From: Xenorhabdus doucetiae
GTDB lineage: Bacteria > Pseudomonadota > Gammaproteobacteria > Enterobacterales > Enterobacteriaceae
Length of the DNA stretch: 64,000 bases
Assembly: GCF_000968195.1 (NCBI RefSeq)
Contig: NZ_FO704550.1
Location: 3,100,001 to 3,164,000 of the forward strand
Reading direction: 5' to 3'
Shown: positions 46,563 to 56,321 of the stretch, in pieces
Numbering within the stretch: the stretch's first letter is position 1
Layout: the number at the start of each line of letters is the position of its first letter
Made by a program: the position numbers and the translations under genes
The notes under the pieces: model-generated
What the model saw: only the letters and a program-made list of their open reading frames with translations
Database searches by the model: none
What the model was told of the DNA's origin: nothing

Positions 46563-48296
46563 TCAATACGGCCAAATATGTTGGATCAAAAGCTGGAGAT
46601 CACGATTACCGCGAAATTCGTTAATATCCAGCTTATAGGCTAATTCTACTGTTTTGATACTGTTATCCGGCCAGCGGCTGACATCAATGTTAAATGCGAT
46701 GCCATCTAATATCGGCCCGCCATTTAATGGCTCAAGCATGACTTTCAGGTGCTTTTCACCCACTAGGCGCTGTTGCAGTAACTTGAATTTGCCGTCAAAA
46801 ACCGGCTCTGCAAATGCCTGACCCCACGGGCCACCATCACGCAGAATTTCAGCCATTTCCAACGATAATTCACCCAATGCTAATTCACCATCGCTCCAAA
46901 CAACGCCTTCAAGTTGGGCAATATCCATCCAGTCGGCGACCAGCTCGGAAAAATAGCGCTGAAAGAGTTCAAATTTGTCTTGCTCAATCGACAATCCCGC
47001 TGCCATCGCATGACCGCCAAACTTCAACATCAGCCCCGGATGCAGGGTATCGAGTCGCTCAAGGGCATCGCGCATATGCAGGCCATTGACGGAACGCCCT
47101 GACCCTTTCAACGTTCCATCCCCCGCCGGAGCGAAAGCAATGACCGGGCGGTGAAAACGCTCTTTAATGCGTGAAGCCAAAATACCCACGACTCCCTGAT
47201 GCCATTCGGGATGGTAAATGGCCAGCCCGTAAGGAAGCTGAGTATGGGTGCGCTCGATTTTATCGCAAATCTGCAAGGCTTCCTGCTGCATGCCCTGTTC
47301 GATTTCCCGGCGAGTTTGGTTCAGGCCATCCAACTCACACGCGATTTGGCGAGCCTGCATCATGTCATCAGCCAATAGTAACGCCACCCCGACAGACATA
47401 TCATCCAGACGGCCGGCGGCATTTAATCGTGGCCCCAAGGCAAATCCCAAATCACTGGCAGCCAATTTTGTCGCTTCCCGCTTGGAGACTTCGAGCAAAG
47501 CTCGTATTCCCGCACAGCAACGCCCTGCCCGAATGCGATTTAATCCCTGATAGACCAGAATGCGGTTGTTGGTATCGAGGGGAACCACATCTGCTACTGT
47601 CCCCAGTGCCACTAAATCCAGCAGTTCCGCCAGATTGGGCAATGGAATGCCTTGTTGGTCAAACCATGCCAATTGACGCAATTCTGCCCTGAGTGCGGAC
47701 ATCAGGTAAAATGCGACGCCCACCCCTGCCAACGCTTTAGAAGGAAAGGCGCAGTCAACTAAATTGGGATTGATAATGGCGTCTGCGGCTGGCAATGTTT
47801 CAGCCGGTAAATGGTGATCCGTGACGATCACTTTGATGCCGTGTCGATGTGCGGCGGCAACACCCTCATGGGATGAGATCCCATTATCCACGGTGATAAT
47901 CAGATCCGCGCTTTTTTTGACAACTTCATCCACCACCTGAACGCTTAATCCATAACCATCTTCAAAACGGTTTGGCACAAGGTAATCAAGGTTGCGATAT
48001 CCCATCGCACGCAAGGCACGCATACTCAATGCCGTACTGGTTGCGCCATCTGCATCGAAATCGCCGACAATCACGATACGCCAATGTTCATGTAACGCAG
48101 TGACCAGTAAGGTAACGGCTTGCTCAATCCCATTGAGGGATTGGTAATTGAGAAGTCCCTTTGCACCACGTTCCAGCTCATCAGCTTGACGGATACCGCG
48201 CATGGCGTATAAACGGCGCAATAATGGATGGATATTGTCGGGAAGATGGCTAGAATCCGCCACTGGTCGGCGGCGGAGTTGTATTTCTCTATTCAC
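46563..48296 (-). CDS. recJ: Single-strand 5'-3' exonuclease RecJ
   Basis: 577 residues, usual for RecJ. DHH-family motifs: GDFDADGATSTAL, VTVDNGISSHEGVAAAH-like segment with TDHHLPAETLP, and the DHHA1 part with KGSGRSVNGLHMRDALERLD and KFGGHAMAAGLSI. It acts in recombination and mismatch repair. The start is a GTG (48294-48296), which aligns with the E. coli start (MKQQIQLRRR). Position after dsbC and before prfB is conserved. Confidence 0.97.
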   Translation of the reverse strand: MNREIQLRRRPVADSSHLPDNIHPLLRRLYAMRGIRQADELERGAKGLLNYQSLNGIEQAVTLLVTALHEHWRIVIVGDFDADGATSTALSMRALRAMGYRNLDYLVPNRFEDGYGLSVQVVDEVVKKSADLIITVDNGISSHEGVAAAHRHGIKVIVTDHHLPAETLPAADAIINPNLVDCAFPSKALAGVGVAFYLMSALRAELRQLAWFDQQGIPLPNLAELLDLVALGTVADVVPLDTNNRILVYQGLNRIRAGRCCAGIRALLEVSKREATKLAASDLGFALGPRLNAAGRLDDMSVGVALLLADDMMQARQIACELDGLNQTRREIEQGMQQEALQICDKIERTHTQLPYGLAIYHPEWHQGVVGILASRIKERFHRPVIAFAPAGDGTLKGSGRSVNGLHMRDALERLDTLHPGLMLKFGGHAMAAGLSIEQDKFELFQRYFSELVADWMDIAQLEGVVWSDGELALGELSLEMAEILRDGGPWGQAFAEPVFDGKFKLLQQRLVGEKHLKVMLEPLNGGPILDGIAFNIDVSRWPDNSIKTVELAYKLDINEFRGNRDLQLLIQHIWPY

Positions 48297-48315
48297 AGTT
48301 TCTTATTCACTGATT

Positions 48316-48425
48316 TTTATACTCGTCGTACTCCAGGAGGCATTGATTATCTCCCCGCGCTGCGAGGGAGATAATCAGCAGCTTTCGTCTTGCGAGCGGC
48401 AACTTGAAGTTTATAGGGTATATTT
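48316..48425. repeat. Dispersed palindromic intergenic repeat
   Basis: A hairpin GATTATCTCCC / GGGAGATAATC (about 48345-48376) lies between outer partial inverted ends (ATACTCGTCGTACT ... GCAACTTGAAGTTTAT). A degenerate relative lies at about 19950-20020. This looks like a small enterobacterial non-autonomous repeat family in the recJ-dsbC gap. Confidence 0.6.
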
Positions 48426-48467
48426 ATTAACTGTATGCACTAAAGCGGGATACATTAGCAATTTCGA

Positions 48468-49169
48468 TTATTCGCCATGTTGTTCCAACGTAGCCAGTAA
48501 ATCCTTCGGTGACAAATACCCCCCCAGCACGTTGCCATCTTTCATAACAATTGCTGGCGTGCCTTGAACACCAAACTGCAAGCCCAGATTGTATTGTTTC
48601 GCAATATCCGTCTTACACGCTTTGATTGGCGAGACTTTTTCACCTTTGAACACAGCGTTCAGTGATTTATTCGGTGTCGCACTGCACCAAATGGACTGCA
48701 TATCTTTGGCGGATTGGTGTTGCAAGCCATGACGAGGAAACGCCAGATAACGAACTGTGATCCCCAAATCATTATATTCTTGCATGTTCTCATGCAATTT
48801 GCGGCAATAACCACAGGTAATATCAGTAAACACCGTCACAACATGTTTTTCTTTTGGTGCTTTGTAAATAATCATTTGATTTTTCAAAGCCTCCAGTTTT
48901 TTAACCAGAACTTGGTTGCTGACATTTTTCGGTACTTTGCCACTAATATCATAAAGTGGCCCCTGTAACAGGTATTTGCCATCATCAGAGATATAAACAA
49001 TGCCATGTTCGGTTAAAATCGCATTCACACCCGGCAGTTGTGATGGAGTGATACTTTCTGCCTTAAGTCCCATTTTAGACAGTGAGTTATTGATCGCACT
49101 CTCATCAGCAAAGGCATTGCTGATAACAGCACTCAACAGTAATGAAAGGCAAAACGCAATCTTCTTCAT
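48468..49169 (-). CDS. dsbC: Thiol:disulfide interchange protein DsbC
   Basis: 233 residues with a signal peptide (KIAFCLSLLLSAVISNAFA). N-terminal dimerisation domain and a thioredoxin-fold domain with the active-site CGYC (TDITCGYCRKLHENM), a cis-Pro loop in GVQGTPAIVMKDG. Periplasmic disulfide isomerase kept reduced by DsbD. It lies in the xerD-dsbC-recJ order found in E. coli. Confidence 0.97.
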   Translation of the reverse strand: MKKIAFCLSLLLSAVISNAFADESAINNSLSKMGLKAESITPSQLPGVNAILTEHGIVYISDDGKYLLQGPLYDISGKVPKNVSNQVLVKKLEALKNQMIIYKAPKEKHVVTVFTDITCGYCRKLHENMQEYNDLGITVRYLAFPRHGLQHQSAKDMQSIWCSATPNKSLNAVFKGEKVSPIKACKTDIAKQYNLGLQFGVQGTPAIVMKDGNVLGGYLSPKDLLATLEQHGE

Positions 49170-49201
49170 GATTTGTTCCTTATTTTCATCTAACTCCGCC
49201 G

Positions 49202-50143
49202 CTAGCCACGGGGATGATGTTGTTGATGCAGCATTTTGAGGCGTTCGGTTGCTACATGAGTGTAAATCTGCGTTGTGGAGAGGTCACTATGGCCTAATAA
49301 CATCTGCACAACACGTAAGTCTGCGCCGTGATTCAGTAAATGTGTTGCAAAAGCATGGCGCAAAACATGGGGTGACAAGCGTTCAGCATCAATGCCTGCC
49401 AACACGGCATAGTGCTTGATCCGATGCCAGAACGTCTGGCGTGTCATCTGCTTTCCCCGCTTACTGGGGAAAAAGACATCAGAGACAGCGCCATTCAATA
49501 ACCACGGGCGCCCATGTTCCAGATATTTCTCCAGCCAATAAACGGCCTCTTCTCCCAAAGGAACCAATCTTTCCTTATTTCCCTTACCCACTATTCTGAC
49601 CACTCCCTGACGTAAGCTTACATCGGATAAAGTCAGGCCAACCAATTCTGAAACCCGCAAGCCACAGGCATACAGCACTTCCAGCATGGCTTTATCCCGC
49701 AGCTCAATGGGTTGGTCAACCACAGGCGCATTAAGCAAATTTTCAACTTGCTGTTCGCTTAAATCCTTGGGTAAGCGTTTGGGCAATTTGGGCGCAGATA
49801 ATAGTGCTGTTGGATCATCTGCCCGCATTCTTTCACGATATAGATACTGAAACAACTGCCGCATCGCACTCAGCAATCGGGCTGAACTACTGGCTTTATA
49901 ACCGCCATCGACGCGTTCCGCTAAAAATGATTGTAACTCTATCGACGGTACGGAAAGTAAATCATGGCCATAATGTACCAGCCAATTGTTCAAAGCTTGT
50001 AAATCCAGCCGATAAGAAGCCAAGGTGTTCTCGGCCAGCGCTTTTTCCAGCCAGATGGTATCGAGAAATTGCTCTATCAGGGGATTAGCCGGTGAATGCG
50101 GTTCCGATAAAGGGTTATCTGATAGGTTGCGTTTTCTTGGCAC
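49202..50143 (-). CDS. xerD: Tyrosine recombinase XerD
   Basis: 313 residues. N-terminal SAM-like domain (LIEQFLDTIWLEKALAENTL) and catalytic domain with R in ACGLRVSELVGLTLSDV, HxxR in SPHVLRHAFATHLLNHGADL, and the nucleophile Tyr in STTQIYTHVATERL. With XerC it resolves chromosome dimers at dif. The start is a GTG with AGGAGGG upstream; it adds about 20 residues to the E. coli N-terminus. Confidence 0.97.
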   Translation of the reverse strand: MPRKRNLSDNPLSEPHSPANPLIEQFLDTIWLEKALAENTLASYRLDLQALNNWLVHYGHDLLSVPSIELQSFLAERVDGGYKASSSARLLSAMRQLFQYLYRERMRADDPTALLSAPKLPKRLPKDLSEQQVENLLNAPVVDQPIELRDKAMLEVLYACGLRVSELVGLTLSDVSLRQGVVRIVGKGNKERLVPLGEEAVYWLEKYLEHGRPWLLNGAVSDVFFPSKRGKQMTRQTFWHRIKHYAVLAGIDAERLSPHVLRHAFATHLLNHGADLRVVQMLLGHSDLSTTQIYTHVATERLKMLHQQHHPRG

Positions 50144-50257
50144 AAGCCCTCCTTTTTATTATTTGCCTACCTTCGCCTTCCGATCGGCTATTATGCCTGA
50201 AAAAGCAATTATTCTGTTACAATACCGCCCCTGATATTCGAAATTCCCTGATAAATA

Positions 50258-50779
50258 ATGATGAAAATTGGTCTCTTTTACGGTTCCAGCACATGCTATA
50301 CAGAAATGGTAGCAGAAAAAATACGCGACATACTCGGTGAAGATCTGATCGACCTGCATAATGTCAAGGATTGCGATCCCCGCCTGATGGAAGAATATTC
50401 TGTCCTGATCCTCGGTATCCCCACATGGGATTTTGGCGAAATACAGGAAGATTGGCTGGCGATTTGGGATCAACTTCCCTCGTTAGATCTGGCAGGAAAA
50501 ATCGTCGCCATGTATGGCATGGGTGACCAAATCGATTATAGCGAGTGGTTTTTGGATGCCTTGGGAATGCTGTACCTCCATCTGCGACCGGCAGGTGTGC
50601 AGTTTATTGGGTTCTGGCCAACAGACGGTTATGAATTTACCAGCCCGAAACCGTTAACCGAAGATGGCAAACATTTTGTCGGGCTGGCGCTGGATGATGT
50701 CAACCAATTCGAGCAAACCGATGAACGTTTAAGCGAATGGTGCATGCAGATATTAGCTGAAATGGAAGCCCTGTTTTAA
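50258..50779 (+). CDS. fldB: Flavodoxin FldB
   Basis: 173 residues. GLFYGSSTCYTEMVAEKI carries the FMN phosphate loop, and IPTWDFGEIQEDWLAIWDQL and GLGDQ-like MGMGDQIDYSEWFLDALGML are typical of long-chain flavodoxins. The order xerD, then divergent fldB, is as in E. coli. A low-potential electron carrier, in E. coli under SoxRS control. Two ATGs in tandem; the first is given. Confidence 0.96.
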   Translation: MMKIGLFYGSSTCYTEMVAEKIRDILGEDLIDLHNVKDCDPRLMEEYSVLILGIPTWDFGEIQEDWLAIWDQLPSLDLAGKIVAMYGMGDQIDYSEWFLDALGMLYLHLRPAGVQFIGFWPTDGYEFTSPKPLTEDGKHFVGLALDDVNQFEQTDERLSEWCMQILAEMEALF

Positions 50780-50799
50780 CCGCTGTTTTCGCTGTGATG

Positions 50800-51240
50800 T
50801 TATCGGTTGTTTTTATTGTCAGAGTATTGGCGCATCAGTTGATTCAAATGGCGCCACGCTGTGGGCGACATACTATCTGAGGCTATCCATAACCGGATTG
50901 GCGGCTGGTCGCGCCGACTAAAAGCATGGAGCATCACGACCATGCCACAGCGATGGAACCACGGGGGTTGGACGATACTCCAGGCGGCGTTTTGCCAATG
51001 CACTTTGTTGCCTCTGAACAAGACCAACCTGCCCTGACACTGGCGGATATTTTTCTGACTCCATGCCCAACTGCTTATGATAATGGCAAACAATGGCAAG
51101 TAGAAAAATAGCAACCAGAAACAGGTACTGTTAACCGGCCAGGGTGCCAACAAAGCAGCCATTGCAGCGGCACCATGTACGCCCGTGGAAAACAAGCGAG
51201 TCTGGCGAGATCCCCTTAATTTATTGTTCCACAGGACCAC
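50800..51240 (-). CDS. cptA: CptA/YgfX, toxin-like inner-membrane protein
   Basis: 146 residues with two membrane helices (about 20-37 and 40-60) and a C-terminal cytosolic domain. WNNKLRGSRQTRLFSTGVHG and the LNQLMRQ end match YgfX. In E. coli CptA is described as a toxin affecting MreB and FtsZ, with SdhE as its partner gene. It starts at a GTG within the end of sdhE (20-bp overlap). Confidence 0.9.
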   Translation of the reverse strand: MVLWNNKLRGSRQTRLFSTGVHGAAAMAALLAPWPVNSTCFWLLFFYLPLFAIIISSWAWSQKNIRQCQGRLVLFRGNKVHWQNAAWSIVQPPWFHRCGMVVMLHAFSRRDQPPIRLWIASDSMSPTAWRHLNQLMRQYSDNKNNR

Positions 51241-51487
51241 GGGCTTGGTTTCTGCTCTGGATCAATTTCACCATCTGGTAAAGCCCCTCGTCTTCAGGCC
51301 GTCCATGATTCATCAGCCAATTGAACAGATCAGGGTCCGGGCACTCCAGCAAGCGAACGAAAATCCGTTTGTCATCATCACTCAATGAATCATATTCATA
51401 TGCAAAAAATGGCATGATAGAAATATCCAGTTCACGCATTCCACGACGACATGCCCAGTGAATACGTGCTTTATTATCAATATCCAT
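51221..51487 (-). CDS. sdhE: Succinate dehydrogenase assembly factor SdhE
   Basis: 88 residues, the normal length. The conserved RRGMRELD motif (in ARIHWACRRGMRELDISIMP) is required for FAD attachment to SdhA and FrdA. C-terminal LECPDPDLFNWLMNHGRPED is typical. Cotranscribed with cptA, which overlaps its end. Confidence 0.96.
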   Translation of the reverse strand: MDIDNKARIHWACRRGMRELDISIMPFFAYEYDSLSDDDKRIFVRLLECPDPDLFNWLMNHGRPEDEGLYQMVKLIQSRNQARGPVEQ

Positions 51488-51726
51488 GTTTAAAAAGCCT
51501 CTTTATCATTTTTATTCGTGCCAGTTAGGCGGCAATAAGATTATCAACAATTCTGGCCTGTTTTTCATTATCTGCACAGGGAAAATCACGGGATATATCG
51601 ACAAGATGCGAAGCGTATCGCAACAAATTTATTATCCCGCAATAACAAGAAGAACTCCTTTGCATTAAGCGACTTCTCTTTTACCATTAGCGTTATTTCT
51701 TCGAGAGTTTACTGGCAGGAGTTGTT

Positions 51727-52728
51727 ATGGCTTACCAAATTCCGTTTTCTGCACAAGTTCCATCCCCTTCTGCAACACTTCCGTTAACGTTAATTTCCCT
51801 TGATGATTGGGGAATAGTGACTGCGATTGGTGCTGATGCGGAAAAATACCTGCAAGGTCAGGTGACCGCTGATCTGACCTCCTTGAGTGATAACCAGCAT
51901 GTGTTAACTGCCCATTGTGATGCCAAAGGCAAGATGTGGACTAACTTACGGCTGTTTCAGCGTGGCGAAGGATTTGCCTATATTGAACGCCGTTCGCTAT
52001 TGGAAACGCAGCTCACCGAATTGAAAAAGTATGCCGTGTTTTCCAAAGTGACATTTGCCAAAGATGAAGAAAATCTCTTGCTCGGTGTCGCCGGCACGGG
52101 CAGCCGGGAAGCGCTGGCAACCCACTTCCCAACCTTGCCCGATGCCGAATCGCCTGTTATCCAGCACGAAGCCACCACACTGCTCCACTTAGCGCTTCCC
52201 GCTGAACGTTTCCTGTTAATCACGGACAAAACCACGGCCGCTCAATTAACCGAAACGTTAGTCGAAGAATTTCAATCGCAGTTAAATGACAGCCGGCAAT
52301 GGCTGGCGCTGGAGATTGAAGCGGGCTTCCCGGTGATTGATGCCGCCAGCAGTGCCCAATTTATTCCGCAGGCAACGAACCTTCAGGCCATCGAAAACAG
52401 TATCAGCTTTAAGAAAGGCTGTTATACCGGCCAGGAAATGGTGGCCCGCGCCAAATATCGTGGGGCAAACAAGCGGGCCATGTATTGGCTGGCGGGTAAT
52501 GCGGCTTCCCTGCCTGCCGTTGGCGATGATTTGGAGTGGCAATTAGGCGATAAATGGCGGCGGACAGGTTCAGTATTGGCGGCGGTCAAACTGGTTGATG
52601 GTTCAATCTGGGTACAAGTTGTGATGAATAATGATATGGAAGCTGAGAGTGTATTCCGTATCCGTGACGATGAAGGCAGCGTTCTGACTATTCAAACCTT
52701 GCCTTATTCACTAAACGAAGAAAAATAA
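51727..52728 (+). CDS. ygfZ: tRNA-modifying protein YgfZ
   Basis: 333 residues. The signature K-G-C-Y-T-G-Q-E is present (SFKKGCYTGQEMVARAKYRG, about residues 226-245). The N-terminal folate-binding fold starts LDDWGIVTAIGADAEKYLQG. It supports repair or maturation of Fe-S clusters such as that of MiaB. Divergent from sdhE as in E. coli. Confidence 0.96.
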   Translation: MAYQIPFSAQVPSPSATLPLTLISLDDWGIVTAIGADAEKYLQGQVTADLTSLSDNQHVLTAHCDAKGKMWTNLRLFQRGEGFAYIERRSLLETQLTELKKYAVFSKVTFAKDEENLLLGVAGTGSREALATHFPTLPDAESPVIQHEATTLLHLALPAERFLLITDKTTAAQLTETLVEEFQSQLNDSRQWLALEIEAGFPVIDAASSAQFIPQATNLQAIENSISFKKGCYTGQEMVARAKYRGANKRAMYWLAGNAASLPAVGDDLEWQLGDKWRRTGSVLAAVKLVDGSIWVQVVMNNDMEAESVFRIRDDEGSVLTIQTLPYSLNEEK

Positions 52729-52744
52729 CTATTGGGGTTTATGT

Positions 52745-53350
52745 ATGTCGTTAGCTGTACCTCCTGTTGATTTCGGCCCTTTCACCGATGTCATTGCGTT
52801 TATCATGGAGCTGGATAAATTAAAATATGTCCATCGTAAAACCAAGTTATTGAACAATGCACGTCATGAAAACTCCGCTGAACATAGCTGGCATTTTGCG
52901 ATTGCCGTGCTTGGTTTTGCCCCTTATGCCGGCGATGTGAACATTAGCCGCGTCGTACAGATGGCGTTGATTCACGACATTGTTGAGATCGATGCGGGTG
53001 ATGTTATCGTCTTCGATCAGGCTGCCCGTGAAGCCATTCACGAACAAGAGGTTAAAGCGGCTGACCGTATTTTTGGCTTACTGCCGGAAACACAGAGAGA
53101 ATATTTTCTGCAACTTTGGCACGAATACGAAGATGCCATCACGCCTGAAGCATGTTTTGCGAAAACACTCGATCGAATTATGCCAGTCTTTATGAACCTG
53201 CATAATCACGGGCAAAGCTGGGTTGAGAATAACATTCGCTTTGAGCAAGTTTATAATCTGCTCCAATTTGTGGCTGAAAGTTACCCTGAACTCTGGCAAT
53301 ACCTGCTGCCACAGTTAGAAGCGGCAAAAGAAAAAGGCTGGTTAAAATAA
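52745..53350 (+). CDS. HD-domain metal-dependent phosphohydrolase
   Basis: 201 residues. HENSAEHSWHFAIAVLGFAP contains the first His pair, MALIHDIVEIDAGDVIVFDQ has the HD dyad, and a downstream D completes the metal site (KTLDRIMPVFMNLHNHG). It resembles the HDDC2/YfbR group of 5'-deoxynucleotidases, but is not clearly YfbR. It starts 17 bp after ygfZ and is probably cotranscribed with it. Confidence 0.85.
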   Translation: MSLAVPPVDFGPFTDVIAFIMELDKLKYVHRKTKLLNNARHENSAEHSWHFAIAVLGFAPYAGDVNISRVVQMALIHDIVEIDAGDVIVFDQAAREAIHEQEVKAADRIFGLLPETQREYFLQLWHEYEDAITPEACFAKTLDRIMPVFMNLHNHGQSWVENNIRFEQVYNLLQFVAESYPELWQYLLPQLEAAKEKGWLK

Positions 53351-53463
53351 TTCCCCCGCCTTTATCTTCTAAATCAAGCTGTCAGATGTTGTTTCTGACA
53401 GCTTTAAATACGTTCTTAAACAGATTCCGTTGATTAATTACTGTTTCAATCTAAATCGGTTAA

Positions 53464-54654
53464 TTAACACGGGGATAGCAAACGACCATTAAGCACGGCA
53501 TAAGCCATAAGGCCAATCAATAATCCCCAGAATGCGCCGCTAATCCCCAGTAAATTGATGTTGGCGGAGGCAGCAAGAAATGTGACCAACGCGGCCTCAC
53601 GGCCTTTTAAATCAGCCACTGCGTTAGCGAGACTACCGCCAATCGTTCCCAACAGGGCAAGCCCTGCCAACGTGGTAATGAATACGGGTGGGAAAGCCAT
53701 GAAAACGGCGGCCAGTGTCACACCAAATATGCCGACAAGGATGTAAAAAATACCGGCGGCAATACCTGAAATCCAACGTTTGGACGGATCTTCATGGGCT
53801 TCTTTGCCAGTGCAAATTGCCGCCGTGATTGCGGCAATATTAAATGCGTGTGAGCCGAACGGTGCCATCAGCAAAGATCCTAATCCGGTGATAGCCACGA
53901 TCGGGTTGGCACTGGTTTTAAAGCCATCATTGCGCAGCACCAACATGCCGGGCATGTATTGCCCCGTCAGGGTAATCAGGAACAGCGGTAATGCGACACT
54001 CAGCAAGGTATTCAATGAAAATTCCGGCATGGTGAAAACAGGGGCAGCAAACTTGAGTTCCAATTCAGACAGGGAAACTCTCCCTTGCATAAGCAGGAAA
54101 GCCAGACCTAGCACGAGGATACCCACCACCGCGTAACGGGCAGTAAAGCGTTTTAGCACGATGTAGGTAACCATCAGTAATCCCGCCAAAAAGGGATCAA
54201 TACTCATGCCACTGAAAGCCCCGATACCAAACTGGAGGAGAATACCAGCCAGCAACCCAGAAGCTATCCCCGTCGGGATCAGACGAATGACTTTCTCAAA
54301 GTAACCTGACAAGCCAAGCAGCACGAATGCAGCGGCAGAAATCAGGTAAGCCCCTATTGCTTCGGCGTAAGGTGTTGTCGCCAGCGATACCACAAGAAAC
54401 GCTGCCGCTGGCGTTGACCATGCGGTGATGATCGGTTCACGGGAAAACCCACTGAGCAGTATCCCCGTGATCCCCACGCCAATCGATATCGACCATACCC
54501 ACGAAGCGGTCAGCTCCGGGCTGAGACCAGCGACTTTTGCCGCCTGAAAAACCAGAATAAAAGTGCCGCCGTAGTTAACGATGACGGAAATCAGGCCAGC
54601 AATAATAGGATGGGCAAGATCACGTAAGTGAACAGATGAATATGAAGAAGACAT
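53464..54654 (-). CDS. BenE/YdcO-family transporter
   Basis: 396 residues with about 12 hydrophobic helices. The starts PIIAGLISVIVNYGGTFILV and ITAWSTPAAAFLVVSLATTP with the GSHAFNIAAITAAICTGKEA segment are typical of the benzoate/H+ symporter family BenE, where E. coli has YdcO. Substrate not proven. Divergent from the MocR regulator across 161 bp, so that regulator may control it. Confidence 0.88.
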   Translation of the reverse strand: MSSSYSSVHLRDLAHPIIAGLISVIVNYGGTFILVFQAAKVAGLSPELTASWVWSISIGVGITGILLSGFSREPIITAWSTPAAAFLVVSLATTPYAEAIGAYLISAAAFVLLGLSGYFEKVIRLIPTGIASGLLAGILLQFGIGAFSGMSIDPFLAGLLMVTYIVLKRFTARYAVVGILVLGLAFLLMQGRVSLSELELKFAAPVFTMPEFSLNTLLSVALPLFLITLTGQYMPGMLVLRNDGFKTSANPIVAITGLGSLLMAPFGSHAFNIAAITAAICTGKEAHEDPSKRWISGIAAGIFYILVGIFGVTLAAVFMAFPPVFITTLAGLALLGTIGGSLANAVADLKGREAALVTFLAASANINLLGISGAFWGLLIGLMAYAVLNGRLLSPC

Positions 54655-54815
54655 AATTTACTACTCCTCCCAAAAGACAAAATAATGAATATCGAGGAGC
54701 GTTTTATATCGTGAAATTGGACTGTTAAGTCAGTACACTTTTGACAGGATCAGCAGACCACTTTAGTCTGATATATTAATTTAGTTAAAATATCGGAGAT
54801 TTATTAAGCTGACTT

Positions 54816-56321
54816 ATGATAAAGACGTTCGAACTTGAAACGCTAAAAATACGGCTGAATGAGGCTGACTTTCAACGGCTAGACCTGCATCAGCGTATCC
54901 AGCGTGCCCTGCGCGCCCTGATCCTTGAGGGTGCCCTTGCTCCTGGGATGAAATTGCCGGCCACTCGCACGCTGGCTAAATCACTTGGGGTTGCCCGTGA
55001 CACCGTTGAAAACGCTTATGTGCTACTGCATCGCGATGGCTTCATCGTTCGTCGTGCCGGTTCAGGGAGCTATGTGTCCGACACCTTGGGTATGGAACTA
55101 CGGGGATTAGCCCGTAAGCGAATAAAATCGCAGGAACTTCCGAGTAGAAGGAAAGCGATAGGTTCTGGCCTTAGCCAACGCGGGAGAGTCATTTTTAACA
55201 GCGGCGGCGTTACCGACCAGCAGATGATTAGGCCATTTGCCACAGGCTTACCTGAAACCCGCACTTTCCCGACTGATGTTTGGGAACGTCTGCAACGTCA
55301 GGCGATGAAGGACTACCGCGCCAATGTGTTACTGCATGGCGATCCACAAGGTGCGGAACCGTTACGCAAAGCGATTGCGGCTTACCTAAACCTTGAGCGC
55401 GGGGCTAAAGTTTCTCCTGATCAAATCTTGGTGCTGAGTAGTACCCGACAATCCTTGTTTTTATGTGCCCAATTGCTGGTCGATGCCGGAGGCCCCATTT
55501 TAATGGAAAATCCCGGCTACTTTGGCGCTAAAAAAGCATTTGAAGCCGCAGAAACCAACATCGTTCCTGTCAATGTCGATGAACAAGGCATCCGCACCGA
55601 TCTATTAAAGGCTGATGGTAGCGGGGCTAACTGTGTCTACGTCACCCCATCTCACCAGTACCCGACTGGCGTCACTTTATCGCTGGAGCGTCGGTTTGAG
55701 TTAATCAATTGGGCTGCCGAAAATAATAAATGGATTATCGAGGACGATTACGACAGTGAATTCCATTACGATGGACTCCCTATCGCCTGCGTCCAGGGTC
55801 TGGACCAGTATCAAAGAACAATCTATCTCGGCACTTTCAGTAAAACACTCTACCCTGGCCTCAGAATGGGTTATATGGCGGTGCCGCATGAATTAATTGA
55901 TGCGTTCACTTATGCACGCAGCATCATGGATGGACACACGCCGCAAATACTACAGTTAACATTAGCCCGTTTTATGGAGGATGGTTACTACAATTCCCAT
56001 GTTCGTGCCATGCGTAAATTATACGCCGGGCGCAGGAAAATTATGCTGGATGCCATTAGCCAACATTTAGACGGCATTGTCACGGCGCTCAGACCAGAAG
56101 GAGGACTGCAAATCCCCTGCTTATTAGAACATGGCTGGTCAGAGGAAAAAACCATCCGCCAAGCCGCCATGGCGGGAATACAGCTCCCCGGACTGAGCCG
56201 GCTGTATTTTGGCGAGGACAAAAAACAAGGCTGGATATTGGGTTATTCTTCTCTGGCTGGCTATGAAATCGAGGCGGCTATGTTGCGCCTTTCCCGGATA
56301 CTGAAGAAAAGAACGCCTTGA
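54816..56321 (+). CDS. MocR-family (GntR/aminotransferase) regulator
   Basis: 501 residues. Residues 22-90 form a GntR winged helix (PATRTLAKSLGVARDTVENA). The remaining 400 are a fold-type I aminotransferase-like domain with IIEDDYDSEFHYDG and the PLP lysine in YLGTFSKTLYPGLRMGY. MocR proteins sense PLP or an amino-acid adduct and control amino-acid, vitamin B6 or transport genes. Target likely the divergent BenE gene, by position. It converges on patB with only 4 bp between them. Confidence 0.9.
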   Translation: MIKTFELETLKIRLNEADFQRLDLHQRIQRALRALILEGALAPGMKLPATRTLAKSLGVARDTVENAYVLLHRDGFIVRRAGSGSYVSDTLGMELRGLARKRIKSQELPSRRKAIGSGLSQRGRVIFNSGGVTDQQMIRPFATGLPETRTFPTDVWERLQRQAMKDYRANVLLHGDPQGAEPLRKAIAAYLNLERGAKVSPDQILVLSSTRQSLFLCAQLLVDAGGPILMENPGYFGAKKAFEAAETNIVPVNVDEQGIRTDLLKADGSGANCVYVTPSHQYPTGVTLSLERRFELINWAAENNKWIIEDDYDSEFHYDGLPIACVQGLDQYQRTIYLGTFSKTLYPGLRMGYMAVPHELIDAFTYARSIMDGHTPQILQLTLARFMEDGYYNSHVRAMRKLYAGRRKIMLDAISQHLDGIVTALRPEGGLQIPCLLEHGWSEEKTIRQAAMAGIQLPGLSRLYFGEDKKQGWILGYSSLAGYEIEAAMLRLSRILKKRTP

